NCBI RefSeq assembly: GCF_006335015.1
Contig: NZ_VDGT01000013.1
Span: 62,001 to 126,000 of the forward strand
Source of the DNA: Streptomyces sedi
GTDB taxonomy: Bacteria > Actinomycetota > Actinomycetes > Streptomycetales > Streptomycetaceae
DNA: 64,000 nucleotides
Reading direction: 5' to 3'
The first letter of the stretch is position 1, and the number at the start of each line of letters is the position of its first letter. Below, piece after piece: positions 28,770 to 36,447 of the stretch. The notes beneath the pieces were generated by a model. It did no database searches. It worked only from the letters and a program-made list of their open reading frames with translations, and was not told where the DNA came from. The translations under genes were made by a program, and so were the position numbers.

Positions 28770-28970
28770 TCAGCGGGTGAGGTGTTCGATGAAGCTTGCC
28801 CAGGCGTTGTTGGGGATGAACAGCGGTGGGTGGTCGGGGGCTTTGGAATCGCGGACGGGTACGACGCCGGCACAGCCGTCGGCGACCTCGACGCAGTTGC
28901 TGTCCCCGCCGTCGCTGTGGGTGGACTTGCGCCAGCGGGCGGCGCTCAGGTGGGAGTGTTCGGCTCGCAT
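28770..28970 (-). CDS. DUF397 protein (copy 2)
   Basis: A 66-residue DUF397 protein (AARWRKSTHSDGGDSNCVEV; VPVRDSKAPDHPPLFIPNNAW). It is almost identical to copy 3, differing at about a dozen positions, and the DNA identity extends over the surrounding gap, so the two arose by tandem duplication. Same strand as the XRE-DUF5753 gene upstream. Confidence 0.85.
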   Translation of the reverse strand: MRAEHSHLSAARWRKSTHSDGGDSNCVEVADGCAGVVPVRDSKAPDHPPLFIPNNAWASFIEHLTR

Positions 28971-29030
28971 CGTCTCCTGCCTTCCTGCGGCGCGGCGCGG
29001 CGTGGAGAGAGACCCTGAGCGCCGCTCGCG

Positions 29031-29231
29031 TCAGCGGGTGAGGTGTCCTACGAAGCTTGCCCAGGCGTCGCTGGGGATGAACAGCGGCGCGTGGTCCGGG
29101 GTCTTGGAGTCGCGAACGGGAACGACGCCGGGGTAGCCGTCGGCGACCTCGACGCAGTTGCTGTTCCCGCCGTCGCTGTAGGTGGACTTACGCCAGCGCG
29201 CGGCGCTCAGGTCGGGGTGGGAGGCTCGCAT
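29031..29231 (-). CDS. DUF397 protein (copy 3)
   Basis: A 66-residue DUF397 protein (AARWRKSTYSDGGNSNCVEV; VPVRDSKTPDHAPLFIPSDAW). Its ATG lies 5 bp after the stop of the XRE-DUF5753 gene, and its Shine-Dalgarno GAAGGAAG lies within the end of that gene, so the two are translationally coupled. This is the likely cognate partner; copies 1 and 2 follow downstream. Confidence 0.88.
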   Translation of the reverse strand: MRASHPDLSAARWRKSTYSDGGNSNCVEVADGYPGVVPVRDSKTPDHAPLFIPSDAWASFVGHLTR

Positions 29232-29236
29232 GGCTT

Positions 29237-30070
29237 CTAGTCTTCCTTCATCAAGGTGTGGATGAACTCCAGAGAGTCCTGCTGGGACAGCGCGGAAGCG
29301 CTGATCTCATCGTAGGAGAGTTTCAGCTGCGTGACCGCCTCCGGCTCCTCCGTTACCTCGCCATGTTTGGCGCCTTCCTGATAGGCAGCAGAGGTGCCGT
29401 CCCAGAGCCAGAGCAGGGTGAGCGAGCCGCCGAGTAGTGCGTGCAGTCCCGTACTCAACGGCAGCACCTGAAGCGTCACATTGGGCAGCTTGGCGTCGTC
29501 GATCAGCCGTTGCAACTGACGTTTCCAGGCCGCCCGATCCTTCAGCGGACGTCCGAAGACCGCCTCGTCCAGCACAAAGCGCACATGGGCCGGAGACTCC
29601 TCCCGACGCAGCTGGAGTTGGCGTTCGATTCGCAGCCTCAGCTGCTCCTCCAACCTCGGCTCCTCGTCCGGCCGGTGCGGGGTGGACCACAGCAGCTCCC
29701 GGGCATACTCCTCGGTCTGGAGCTTGCCCGGCACCATCTGGCAGTTGAACTCCTGGATGACCCGGGCCTCGCCCTCCAACTCCATGAACCGCTGGTACCG
29801 GCCGGGATACGCCTCGTCCTTCGCCAACCACCAGAGGTTCTGGAGGCCGCGGCCCGTTCCGTAGACCTCGTCCAGTCGGCGGGCGGTCTCGAAGTCGCCG
29901 ATGCGTTCGCCTCGTTCGAGTCTGTTGAGGTACGAGCGGTCGAACCTGGCGCGTTCGGACAGCGCGCCCAGCGACAGCCCGGACTCCTCCCGGAGCCTCG
30001 CCAACTCGTCCATGAACCTTTTGCGTGCCGGAGCAACGGACTTGGTGTCCGTCTTTGCGGTGGCGGCCAT
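29237..30070 (-). CDS. WhiJ-type XRE regulator with DUF5753
   Basis: A 277-residue regulator: Cro/C1 HTH at residues 15-75 (LSLGALSERARFDRSYLNRLERG) and a DUF5753 domain from about 95 to the C-terminus (VIQEFNCQMVPGKLQTEEYARELL; RIERQLQLRREESPAHVRFVLDEAVF; NVTLQVLPLSTG). The ATG at 30070 follows AGGGGGAG; a TTG directly before it is an alternative. In WhiJ loci the regulator, a DUF397 partner and an AbaA-like protein control development or antibiotic production. All three types are present here. Confidence 0.9.
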   Translation of the reverse strand: MAATAKTDTKSVAPARKRFMDELARLREESGLSLGALSERARFDRSYLNRLERGERIGDFETARRLDEVYGTGRGLQNLWWLAKDEAYPGRYQRFMELEGEARVIQEFNCQMVPGKLQTEEYARELLWSTPHRPDEEPRLEEQLRLRIERQLQLRREESPAHVRFVLDEAVFGRPLKDRAAWKRQLQRLIDDAKLPNVTLQVLPLSTGLHALLGGSLTLLWLWDGTSAAYQEGAKHGEVTEEPEAVTQLKLSYDEISASALSQQDSLEFIHTLMKED

Positions 30071-30200
30071 CAACTCCCCCTATCGAACTGATGGTTGCTA
30101 CTTGTCGCCTGACCAAAGGGCATCGCGAAACCCCTGGTCAGCGTAGCGCTTGGGACCCAGTCTTGTAGTCACCTCGTTACAGGAAGCTAAAGGAATCCCG
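30071..30200. promoter_or_regulatory. Divergent promoter region of the WhiJ-like locus
   Basis: CTGACCA (30109-30115) and TGGTCAG (30135-30141) are an inverted repeat with a 19-bp gap, midway between the XRE gene and the HATPase gene. It is a plausible binding site for the XRE protein. AAAGGAA precedes the ATG at 30201. Confidence 0.35.
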
Positions 30201-30647
30201 ATGTCCGCCCTCCTCGCACCCCCCGTCCAGGAGTCCAGTTCCGCCGTCTTCAGCTGCGAAGTCCTCGCCGATGCCAGGGGGATCGAGACCTGGCGCCGAA
30301 CCATCGCTCAGGTAATGCGGTCCTGGGGCGCGTCGGACGCGGCCGTGGAGATCGCTCGAATGGGTTTGTCGGAACTTCTTGCGAATGTGGTGCGCCACGT
30401 GGCCGTTCCGCGTTGCCGTCTGCTCGTTCTCTGCCTGGACGGGCGCGTGACGGTGGCGGTCGCGGACCGTTCACCGGAGATGCCGACCGTGCGCGAACCG
30501 AGCTGGGACGCGGAGTCCGGCCGTGGTCTGTGGCTGCTCCACGAGATGGCGGACGCGGTCGGCTGCTACCGGGAGTGCTACCCGACCTCGGGCGGCGAGG
30601 CCGTGGGGAAGGTCGTCTGGTTCGCGTGCGGGGGTTCGGGCCGGTGA
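30201..30647 (+). CDS. ATP-binding (HATPase_c, anti-sigma-factor-like) protein
   Basis: A 148-residue GHKL ATPase of the RsbW/SpoIIAB-like type common in Streptomyces. The N-box is MGLSELLANVVRHV and the G-box region is ESGRGLWLLHEMADAVGC, followed by a final strand VGKVVWF. AbaA-like and RsbW-like proteins of this class occupy this position in WhiJ-type loci. The stop overlaps the next start (GTGA), giving translational coupling. Confidence 0.82.
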   Translation: MSALLAPPVQESSSAVFSCEVLADARGIETWRRTIAQVMRSWGASDAAVEIARMGLSELLANVVRHVAVPRCRLLVLCLDGRVTVAVADRSPEMPTVREPSWDAESGRGLWLLHEMADAVGCYRECYPTSGGEAVGKVVWFACGGSGR

Positions 30648-31048
30648 ACGCGAACCTGAACGTCGACGAACTCCTCGCGCCACTCCCCGCCCAGACCGAC
30701 GACGACAACGCGTGGGTGAACGGCTGGTGTTGGCTCTGGTGCGGGTGGCGCTACACGAGCGTGCTGTGGATCGGCGCGGTCGGGACGTTCGGCGCCCAGG
30801 CCCCGCTCTTCGCCTGCGGCGACTGCCTGAACCGGTTGCACGCCATGGTGTGGGACTACGCGGAGGCGCAGCACGAACTCCCCACCGACGCATGTGGCCG
30901 CGTGGTGCCGCTCTACCGCCGTTCCGCGGACGGGCTGCGTTCGGGCGCGGTCCGCTACCGGCGCGGCGGCCGACACCGACGGGCGCGCAGCCCGTTGGGC
31001 GAACGCTTCCTGCGCGCGGTCACGGAGGGGGCGACGATCGATGGCTGA
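30644..31048 (+). CDS. Trp/Cys-rich hypothetical protein
   Basis: A 134-residue protein from a GTG that overlaps the HATPase stop. It has a striking WVNGWCWLWCGWRY stretch (about residues 25-38), a CGDC pair (FACGDCLNRLH), and a basic C-terminal tail. The clustered Cys residues could bind a metal. No known domain is recognised. It overlaps the next gene by 8 bp, so at least three genes are translated as a coupled set. Confidence 0.6.
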   Translation: MNANLNVDELLAPLPAQTDDDNAWVNGWCWLWCGWRYTSVLWIGAVGTFGAQAPLFACGDCLNRLHAMVWDYAEAQHELPTDACGRVVPLYRRSADGLRSGAVRYRRGGRHRRARSPLGERFLRAVTEGATIDG

Positions 31049-31391
31049 CGCGCATGTCGTGCGGGGCGCGGATCGGGTGTTGATCCAGGAGCGGGGGCCC
31101 GGGGTGCCGGAGGGCATCTACGGCGCGGAGTGCATGAGTTGCGAGGCGGTCTCCCCGCTCTTCGACAACGACTCGCTGCCGGTGGCGGTCTGGGCGCTCC
31201 AGCACTCCCAGGACCGGCCCGACCACACGCTCTTCCTGGCCCGGACGGAATGCCACTGGCGGGTGGTCCCGCGCCCGGATGACCCGCCGCCGTCGTCGTC
31301 GTCCGGTCCGGGGTTCGTCGGTCCGGCGTTCGTCGGCTTGATGTGCCTGCTCACGGCCCTGTCGGGCCTTCTGCCTGCCCTGACCAGTTAA
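31041..31391 (+). CDS. DUF7848-like hypothetical protein
   Basis: A 116-residue protein. Residues 20-75 (AECMSCEAVSP, then AVWALQHSQDRPDHTLFLARTECHWRVVP) resemble DUF7848-type proteins, with a CxxC pair and a His that may bind a metal. The C-terminus is a short hydrophobic segment (FVGLMCLLTALSGLLPAL) that could anchor it. ATG at 31041 lies inside the end of the preceding gene. The function is unknown. Confidence 0.5.
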   Translation: MADAHVVRGADRVLIQERGPGVPEGIYGAECMSCEAVSPLFDNDSLPVAVWALQHSQDRPDHTLFLARTECHWRVVPRPDDPPPSSSSGPGFVGPAFVGLMCLLTALSGLLPALTS

Positions 31392-31409
31392 CGCAAGGAG
31401 AAACCAGTC

Positions 31410-31868
31410 ATGTTGACCACCATCAACCACTCCCCGATCCCGATCACGTTCCATGTGCTGGCCACGACGCAGAGCAACCACATGCTGATGGTGCGCGGGA
31501 TGCGGGAGGACGGTCAGGAGGGCTGGGTCCTGCCCAACGGCCAGGTGCCGCCCGGCCGTTGCATCATCCTGACCGCCCGCGAGACGTTCCTTGAGGCAAC
31601 CGGCTGCGAACGTGCCCTGTCGGAGGTGGTGGCCGTCACCCCGACGACGGACGACGAAGGCACGCTCAACGGGCTGACGTACGTCCTGGACGGCGGCGTC
31701 CTCCCGGACGTGCCGTCCAGGGACCCGAAGGAGGGGGCGAGTTGGGTCCCGATGCGGGAGCTGTACGAGCCCCCGGCCCTTTACCAGTACGCCATCATCG
31801 CCACCGGCCAACGCCGCCGCCTCCCCCTCCTCATCAACACCGACCGCCCGGAGGCGGCCTTCATCTGA
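31410..31868 (+). CDS. Nudix-fold protein with altered Nudix box
   Basis: A 152-residue protein with a Nudix-like core: HMLMVRG, GWVLPNGQVPPG, then ARETFLEATGCE where the Nudix box (REx2EExG) should be, and WVPMRELYEPP later. The first catalytic Glu region is GRCIILTARE and the second pair is LEA, not EE, so metal binding and hydrolysis may be lost. It lies 18 bp downstream of the small DUF7848-like gene with AAGGAGA before its ATG, as the last gene of the cluster. It may be a sensor rather than an enzyme. Confidence 0.65.
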   Translation: MLTTINHSPIPITFHVLATTQSNHMLMVRGMREDGQEGWVLPNGQVPPGRCIILTARETFLEATGCERALSEVVAVTPTTDDEGTLNGLTYVLDGGVLPDVPSRDPKEGASWVPMRELYEPPALYQYAIIATGQRRRLPLLINTDRPEAAFI

Positions 31869-31945
31869 GGGGCGGGAGGAGACTCTCGGCCTCGCCGATT
31901 TACGTTGAATCGGCCACCGGTCGTATCACTGTGCGGGCGGAGAGC

Positions 31946-31989
31946 GGGCGTGCCCGATCGAACTGTTAGATCGGCTACCGGGCACGCCC
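31946..31989. terminator. Inverted repeat at the distal end of CRISPR array 1
   Basis: GGGCGTGCCCG (31946-31956) pairs perfectly with CGGGCACGCCC (31979-31989), which overlaps the first, degenerate CRISPR repeat. It lies past the distal end of the array transcript (read leftwards) and 78 bp after the Nudix-like gene, so it could end transcription from either side. Confidence 0.4.
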
Positions 31990-32741
31990 CCGCGCGTGCG
32001 GGGAGCAGGCGAGCGCCGAGCACGATGTGCCGCCGCCGGTGGGAACACCCCCACACGTGCGGGGAGCAGGTTCAGAAGGGCCGATCTACTGGTAGATCGG
32101 CGGGAACACTCCCGCGCGTGCGGGGAGCAGCCGGTGAACGGGCCGCCGCCGTAGTACTGCTCGGGAACACCCCCGCGCGTGCGGGAAGCAGACCCTCATC
32201 CCGCTGGCGGATGTGGATGAGGAGGGAACATCCCCGCGCGTGCGGGGAACAGCCGATCCCGATGATCAGGTCCGGGATGATGCTGGGAACATCCCCGCGC
32301 GTGCGGGGAACAGGGAGACGATCCTCGGCCAACGACAGAATTCCGCGGGAACATCCCCGCGCGTGCGGGGAGCAGCGTAGTCCTCGGTCTGGAGCAGGTC
32401 CGGGATGGGGAACATCCCCGCGCGTGCGGGGAGCAGGCGAGCCGGGCTGGCGAGAGCAGGACGGGTTGGGGAACATCCCCGCGCGTGCGGGGAGCAGGAG
32501 GGCCCGGCGTTCGGCCGCCGGCCACCACTGGGAACACCCCCGCGCGTGCGGGGAGCAGGAGCCACATGGCGCGGGCGTAGCCCACTCGCAGGGAACACCC
32601 CCGCGCGTGCGGGGAGCAGCCGGGAGGTGCTGACATGAGGCTGGCCGACCTGGGAACACCCCCGCGCGTGCGGGGAGCAGCGGAGGGCCCGCAGCGGACC
32701 TGCGGCGTGCACGGGAACACCCCCGCGCGTGCGGGGAGCAG
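31980..32741 (-). CRISPR. CRISPR array 1: 13 repeats, 12 spacers, type I-E-like
   Basis: Thirteen 29-bp repeats with twelve spacers of 32 bp (one of 33, at 32314-32346). On the plus strand the repeat begins GGGAACA, has the stem CCCCGCGCGTGCGGGG and ends AGCAG; the reverse complement is the I-E form used in Streptomyces. Repeats at 31980 and 32041 are degenerate, marking the old (trailer) end on the left. The leader lies to the right of 32741, so the array is transcribed on the minus strand. Repeats in 32224-32313 carry AACAG instead of AGCAG. No cas genes are near. Confidence 0.97.
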
Positions 32742-32945
32742 AGTTCGCGACCTGCGGTTCTATCCGTGTCAGTGGCGGATTTTACTTACTTTACCTTCGG
32801 GCCCAAGGCGGCCACGTTCGCTGCACAGACGCCAGCGACCCTGACGTGTCACGGCTTCCCTCGCTCCCTCGGGTAGGCAACAGCCCTCATCACCACCCTA
32901 GTTGTGCGCGGCTCGTCCCTTCGCCCTTCCCGGAAATCGTTCAGC
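32742..32945 (-). promoter_or_regulatory. Leader of CRISPR array 1
   Basis: Directly after the last repeat is AGTTCGCGACCTGCGG, then an AT-rich block GGATTTTACTTACTTTACC, then sequence similar to the array 2 leader up to GTTCAGCACACGCTC at about 32938-32952. The AT-rich block in GC-rich DNA and its conservation at the second array mark the leader and promoter. No gene is supported from here to 33616; that stretch holds only shadow frames and a short repeat of CAGCCGATGTC (about 33368-33392). Confidence 0.8.
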
Positions 32946-33616
32946 ACACGCTCGCCCGCGGTGGCGGGTCCACTCTTCGGCCGGGGCCCGGCGGACCCCG
33001 ACGGCCTTCGATGCGCCGTTCGCCGACCGGCTGAGGGGTCCTGCCACGAGGGCGGGGACGCGCAGTTGCTCGATGTGCTGCACCGGCTCGCCGCGACGTT
33101 GGGCATCCCGCCCTGACCGACATCGGCTACGGGTCAACCCCGACCCGTCGGCCATCGCCCGCGTTGCCCGAGCCGCCGTCGGCCTCCCGCGTCTGGAGCA
33201 CGACCGCACAGCAAACGAGGATCGCGAACCGTCCCGACAAGGCGCCGAGAAGGGTTCAGAATCCGGAGCAGTGGAACCCGGCGCCACCCCGGGGCGACCA
33301 TCCGGACCTCGGCCCGCCCAGCCTCAGTCCACAGCACGTAAACGGTCCACCGGCTCCGCCGACGTTCAGCCGATGTCCAGCCGATGTCCAGCCGACGTGC
33401 GCCGACGGCGCCGGTGGACCGTCGCGAGACTTCGAGGTCTAGTTCGACACTCACGGTGGCGTCCACGCATCCGTCGACGCGTCCGTCGGCGTCTCCGACG
33501 CCCCGCCCGCCCCGTAAACGAACATTCCATGAGGCGCCCTGAGTTTCTCGGACAGTCGCAGCCAGGACAAAGAGACTCAAACCAGCCGAAAGCGTGGGAC
33601 CTGTCGGAGGCCCCGT

Positions 33617-34363
33617 TCACCAGGGGGCGGGGCCGTCGATGTCGAAGAAGCTGCCGGTGGGCCCGTCGGCGTGAAGCGTGGCGGCGTGTACGGCGACCTT
33701 GGCGCCCTCGGAGGGGTGTTGGCCGGAGGGGTCGGAGTTCATGTCGGTCTTGTTGGCGCCCGGGCAGACCGAGTTGACCTTGATCGGTGTGTCCGCGAGT
33801 TCGGCGGCGAGCCAGCCGGTGAGGCTGTTCAGGGCCGTCTTGGAAACCGGATAAGCGAACACCGGGAATGCTCTCTGTGCGGCCCTCTGAATGCTCTCGG
33901 GATCGTCCAGCGGACTCAGAGAGGCCATCTTGCTGCTGACGTTGACGATGCGGCCCTCGGGCGACTCCTTGATCAGGGGCAGGAATGCCTGGGTGACACG
34001 CAGCGGGCCGAAAAAGTTGACCTCAAGGTCCTCACGGACCGTTTCGAGGGAAACGGCGCTGGGAGGGCCCTCGCCTTCGACCTTGGCGACGGCGGCGTTG
34101 TTGACAAGCACGTCGAGGGATTCGTGCGCCGCCCCGATCTCGGCCGCGGCGGAGTGCACGGAGTTCTCGTCGGTGACGTCGAGAACGACGACGCGTATCT
34201 CGCCGTGGGTGGAAAGCGTCTCGGCTGCGGCTCGACCTTGGTCAGGGTCGCGCGAGCCGATCCAGACGGTATAGCCGGCCTCTGCCAGCTGCCGGGCCGT
34301 TTCAAGGCCGATTCCCTTGTTGGCGCCCGTGACGAGGGCCGTTCGCTTCGTGGAGTTGTTCAC
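33617..34363 (-). CDS. Short-chain dehydrogenase, carbonyl-reductase-like
   Basis: A 248-residue SDR with TGANKGIGLETARQLAEAG (residues 14-32), NNAAV for NNAG, NVSSKMASL, and YPVSK for YxxxK. GANKGIG is typical of carbonyl-reductase-like SDRs that reduce aldehydes and ketones with NADPH. ATG at 34363 is 48 bp from a divergent AraC regulator, with a palindrome in between, so that regulator probably controls it. Confidence 0.88.
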   Translation of the reverse strand: MNNSTKRTALVTGANKGIGLETARQLAEAGYTVWIGSRDPDQGRAAAETLSTHGEIRVVVLDVTDENSVHSAAAEIGAAHESLDVLVNNAAVAKVEGEGPPSAVSLETVREDLEVNFFGPLRVTQAFLPLIKESPEGRIVNVSSKMASLSPLDDPESIQRAAQRAFPVFAYPVSKTALNSLTGWLAAELADTPIKVNSVCPGANKTDMNSDPSGQHPSEGAKVAVHAATLHADGPTGSFFDIDGPAPW

Positions 34364-34383
34364 GCGTCAATCATGTTTGACGC
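34364..34383. promoter_or_regulatory. Inverted repeat between divergent SDR and AraC genes
   Basis: GCGTCAA and TTGACGC are perfect 7-bp arms around TCATGT, adjacent to the SDR start codon. It is a likely AraC-family binding site in a 48-bp divergent gap. Confidence 0.5.
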
Positions 34384-34411
34384 CGCCGGTATCTTCCATA
34401 ATGTTGAGTCC

Positions 34412-35407
34412 ATGAATCTTTACGGATCGTCCAAGCCGGTCGGTGTCGCCGCCGCTGGCGACCCGATCGCGGATGCGGCCAGCCTCCTGCGTCCGCGCAG
34501 CTTCCAACATGGCGGCCTCAGGGGCATGGGTCCGTGGGCGGTGCGCTTCGAGCCGTTCCCCCACGTCCAGATCGGCGTGGTCGCGATCGGCCAGTGCTGG
34601 CTGACCACCGAGGGGCACGAGCCGGTGCTGCTGCGCCAGGGGGACTTCTACCTGCTGGGCGATCCGCCGTCCTACGCGCTGGCCACCGAGCTGGGGGCCG
34701 AACCGCGAGCCGCGACGTCGCTCGACCTGGCGGGAACACAGGTGGTGAACGTCGCGGACGACGGTGGAGCCGAGACGTACCTGTGCCGTGCCCACTTCGC
34801 CTTCGGCGATGCCGACGCGTCCGTCGTGGTCGACGCCCTTCCCCGCCTGGTCCACGTCCGCGCGACCGACCCGCAGGGCGAACTGCTCGGGCATCTGAGC
34901 CAACTGCTCGTGCGCGAGTTCGCGACCAACAGCCCGGGCAGCTCGCTGGTCCTGGACCATCTGGCTCAGATTCTGTTCGTGCACATGCTGCGCGCGCACG
35001 CCAACCGGAGGGAGGGGCCCGTCGGTTGGCTGGGGGCGCTCACGGACGACCGCATCGGCGTGGCGATGCGCGCCATGCACGCCGACGTGTCACGTCGTTG
35101 GACGCTCGCCGAGCTTGCCCGGCTGGCCAACATGTCCCGTTCCGCGTTCGCCGCCTCCTTCAAACAGCGGGTGGGCCGGCCGCCGTTGGAGTACTTGATC
35201 GAGTGGCGGATGAGCCTGGCCCGCGACGCCCTGCTCCGCGGCTCGTCGTCCATCTCCGAGCTTGCCACGGCGACCGGGTACGAGTCCGAAAGCGCCTTCA
35301 GCACCGCGTTCCGTCGAGTCGTCGGCTCGTCGCCACGGCAGTTCCGCGACCAGGCCCGCCGCGACGGCGCGGGCCTCGCGGCGCGCTCAGTCGCCCCGGG
35401 GTGGTGA
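34412..35407 (+). CDS. AraC-family regulator (cupin_6 N-terminal domain)
   Basis: A 331-residue regulator. The N-terminal sensing domain (residues 15-190; GQCWLTTEGHEPVLLRQGDFYLL) is of the AraC_binding/cupin_6 type. The C-terminal double HTH (about 215-320) has WTLAELARLANMSRSAFAASFKQ, PLEYLIEWRMSLARDALL and GYESESAFSTAFRR. ATG at 34412. Members of this type commonly regulate an adjacent oxidoreductase, here the divergent SDR. Confidence 0.9.
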   Translation: MNLYGSSKPVGVAAAGDPIADAASLLRPRSFQHGGLRGMGPWAVRFEPFPHVQIGVVAIGQCWLTTEGHEPVLLRQGDFYLLGDPPSYALATELGAEPRAATSLDLAGTQVVNVADDGGAETYLCRAHFAFGDADASVVVDALPRLVHVRATDPQGELLGHLSQLLVREFATNSPGSSLVLDHLAQILFVHMLRAHANRREGPVGWLGALTDDRIGVAMRAMHADVSRRWTLAELARLANMSRSAFAASFKQRVGRPPLEYLIEWRMSLARDALLRGSSSISELATATGYESESAFSTAFRRVVGSSPRQFRDQARRDGAGLAARSVAPGW

Positions 35408-35494
35408 GGTAGCACCCCGCTTTGACGTCGAGTGGGCTCCGGCTTCGCGTCCGCGTCCGGGCCCGTGTCCGGGTCCGTGTCCGGGCCCGCTTCG

Positions 35495-35580
35495 CGCCCG
35501 CGGTATGCCGTTGACGGACATCCGGCGCTGCGCCGAACTCGTCGCCGAAGGCCCGGGCAATGAAGGGCGACGCGCCTCGC
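35495..35580 (+). pseudogene. Remnant of a MerR-family regulator
   Basis: In one plus frame the DNA reads RGMPLTDIRR then CAELVAEGPGNEG then RRASL, the conserved helix after the HTH in MerR proteins (usually GMPLxEIRRYAELVREGPGNE). No HTH precedes it and the frame is lost after about 28 codons, so it is a fragment. It lies in a 447-bp gap with a low-complexity GTCCGGGCCC-rich stretch just upstream (about 35440-35500). Confidence 0.55.
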
Positions 35581-35854
35581 TCCCGAAGCCGTGGCGAACC
35601 GCGACAAGCACGACCGGGGTGACCTTTGCGGTGAGCCGGTCGTTGGGCCAGGCGCGGGGGGCGTCGACCGGGTCCGTTTCGGGCGGGCTGCGGTGCGGGA
35701 CAACGCGGAGCCGCTGCTCCCGCCACGAAGTGGGCGTGGCGGAACCATTGCGCTTGGCGGAATCGTTGAACTTGGTGAAATCGCCGGACTCGTCACGGTA
35801 TGCGGCCTAAACTGTCGGCCGCCCGAGCCCGCCACGCACCCCCAACGGAGCCCC

Positions 35855-36328
35855 ATGCGCCCGGCCCGCTACCAGCAGTTCGCCATCGACACGTACCGCG
35901 CCGCGGGTCTCGCCGCGGAGCCTTGGGAGGAGGGGACGCGCCGCCCGTACGGGGTGTGCGTCACGCTCCCGTCGGGTGCACGGTTGTGGCACGCGATCAC
36001 CGCCCAGGCCCGTCCCGGGGATGACGGCAGCCAGCCGGAGGAACCGGTCGTCAAGGAGGCGCCCAACCCGCTGCCCCTGCCGGAGATCGAGACGGGCCGC
36101 GTGCCGGTGCCCCGACTGGAGCTGTACCTGTCGGCGTTGATCAACAACGCCGGGTCCGGGGAGATCGAGTCGGTGTACGGCTACTCGGATCGCTCAACGC
36201 CGCCCACAACTCCCGGATTCGGGGTGCGCTTCTGGAGCGAAGCGCGCATCTACGCGCCGTTCGTACGCTCCGCCGCGCCGGGCGGCAGGGACGGAGGCGC
36301 GGCGTTCGACCTGCCGGCGGAGATCTGA
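35855..36328 (+). CDS. Hypothetical protein next to CRISPR array 2
   Basis: A 157-residue soluble protein starting RPARYQQFAIDTYRAAGL, with ATG preceded by CGGAG. The body has RRPYGVCVTLPSGARLWHAIT, then a Pro/Glu-rich segment and RLELYLSALINNAGSGEIESVYGY, ending GFGVRFWSEARIYAPFV. No domain is recognised. Its stop overlaps a following ATG (ATGA) whose frame runs into array 2 and is not credible. It may be an element-borne protein, but this is not proven. Confidence 0.6.
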   Translation: MRPARYQQFAIDTYRAAGLAAEPWEEGTRRPYGVCVTLPSGARLWHAITAQARPGDDGSQPEEPVVKEAPNPLPLPEIETGRVPVPRLELYLSALINNAGSGEIESVYGYSDRSTPPTTPGFGVRFWSEARIYAPFVRSAAPGGRDGGAAFDLPAEI

Positions 36329-36391
36329 TGACGAACGTCGCCTTTCCTGCCGGTGCCATCACCTCGCGGCACCGGCGGGCAGAAGCACGCC

Positions 36392-36421
36392 GGGGATCAC
36401 CTCGCACGGAGCGGGGAGCAC
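36392..36421 (-). repeat. Decayed CRISPR repeat at the distal edge of array 2
   Basis: GGGGATCACCTCGCACG followed by GAGCGGGGAGCAC can be aligned along the repeat of array 2 (GGGGACATCCCCGC, then GGGGAGCAG) with scattered changes. It is 26 bp before the first clear repeat and is best read as an old, eroded unit. Confidence 0.4.
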
Positions 36422-36447
36422 CTACCGGAGCCGGCAGGTGCTCGTTA

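Noticed and set aside
32904..33116. 70-codon plus frame ending QLLDVLHRLAATLGIPP
   Set aside because: The end looks protein-like, but the start lies inside the CRISPR leader region and the upper part is Arg-rich noise. At most a fragment.
33134..33580. 148-codon minus frame between the leader and SDR
   Set aside because: Composition is not protein-like at codon level and no motif is visible; no Shine-Dalgarno was found.
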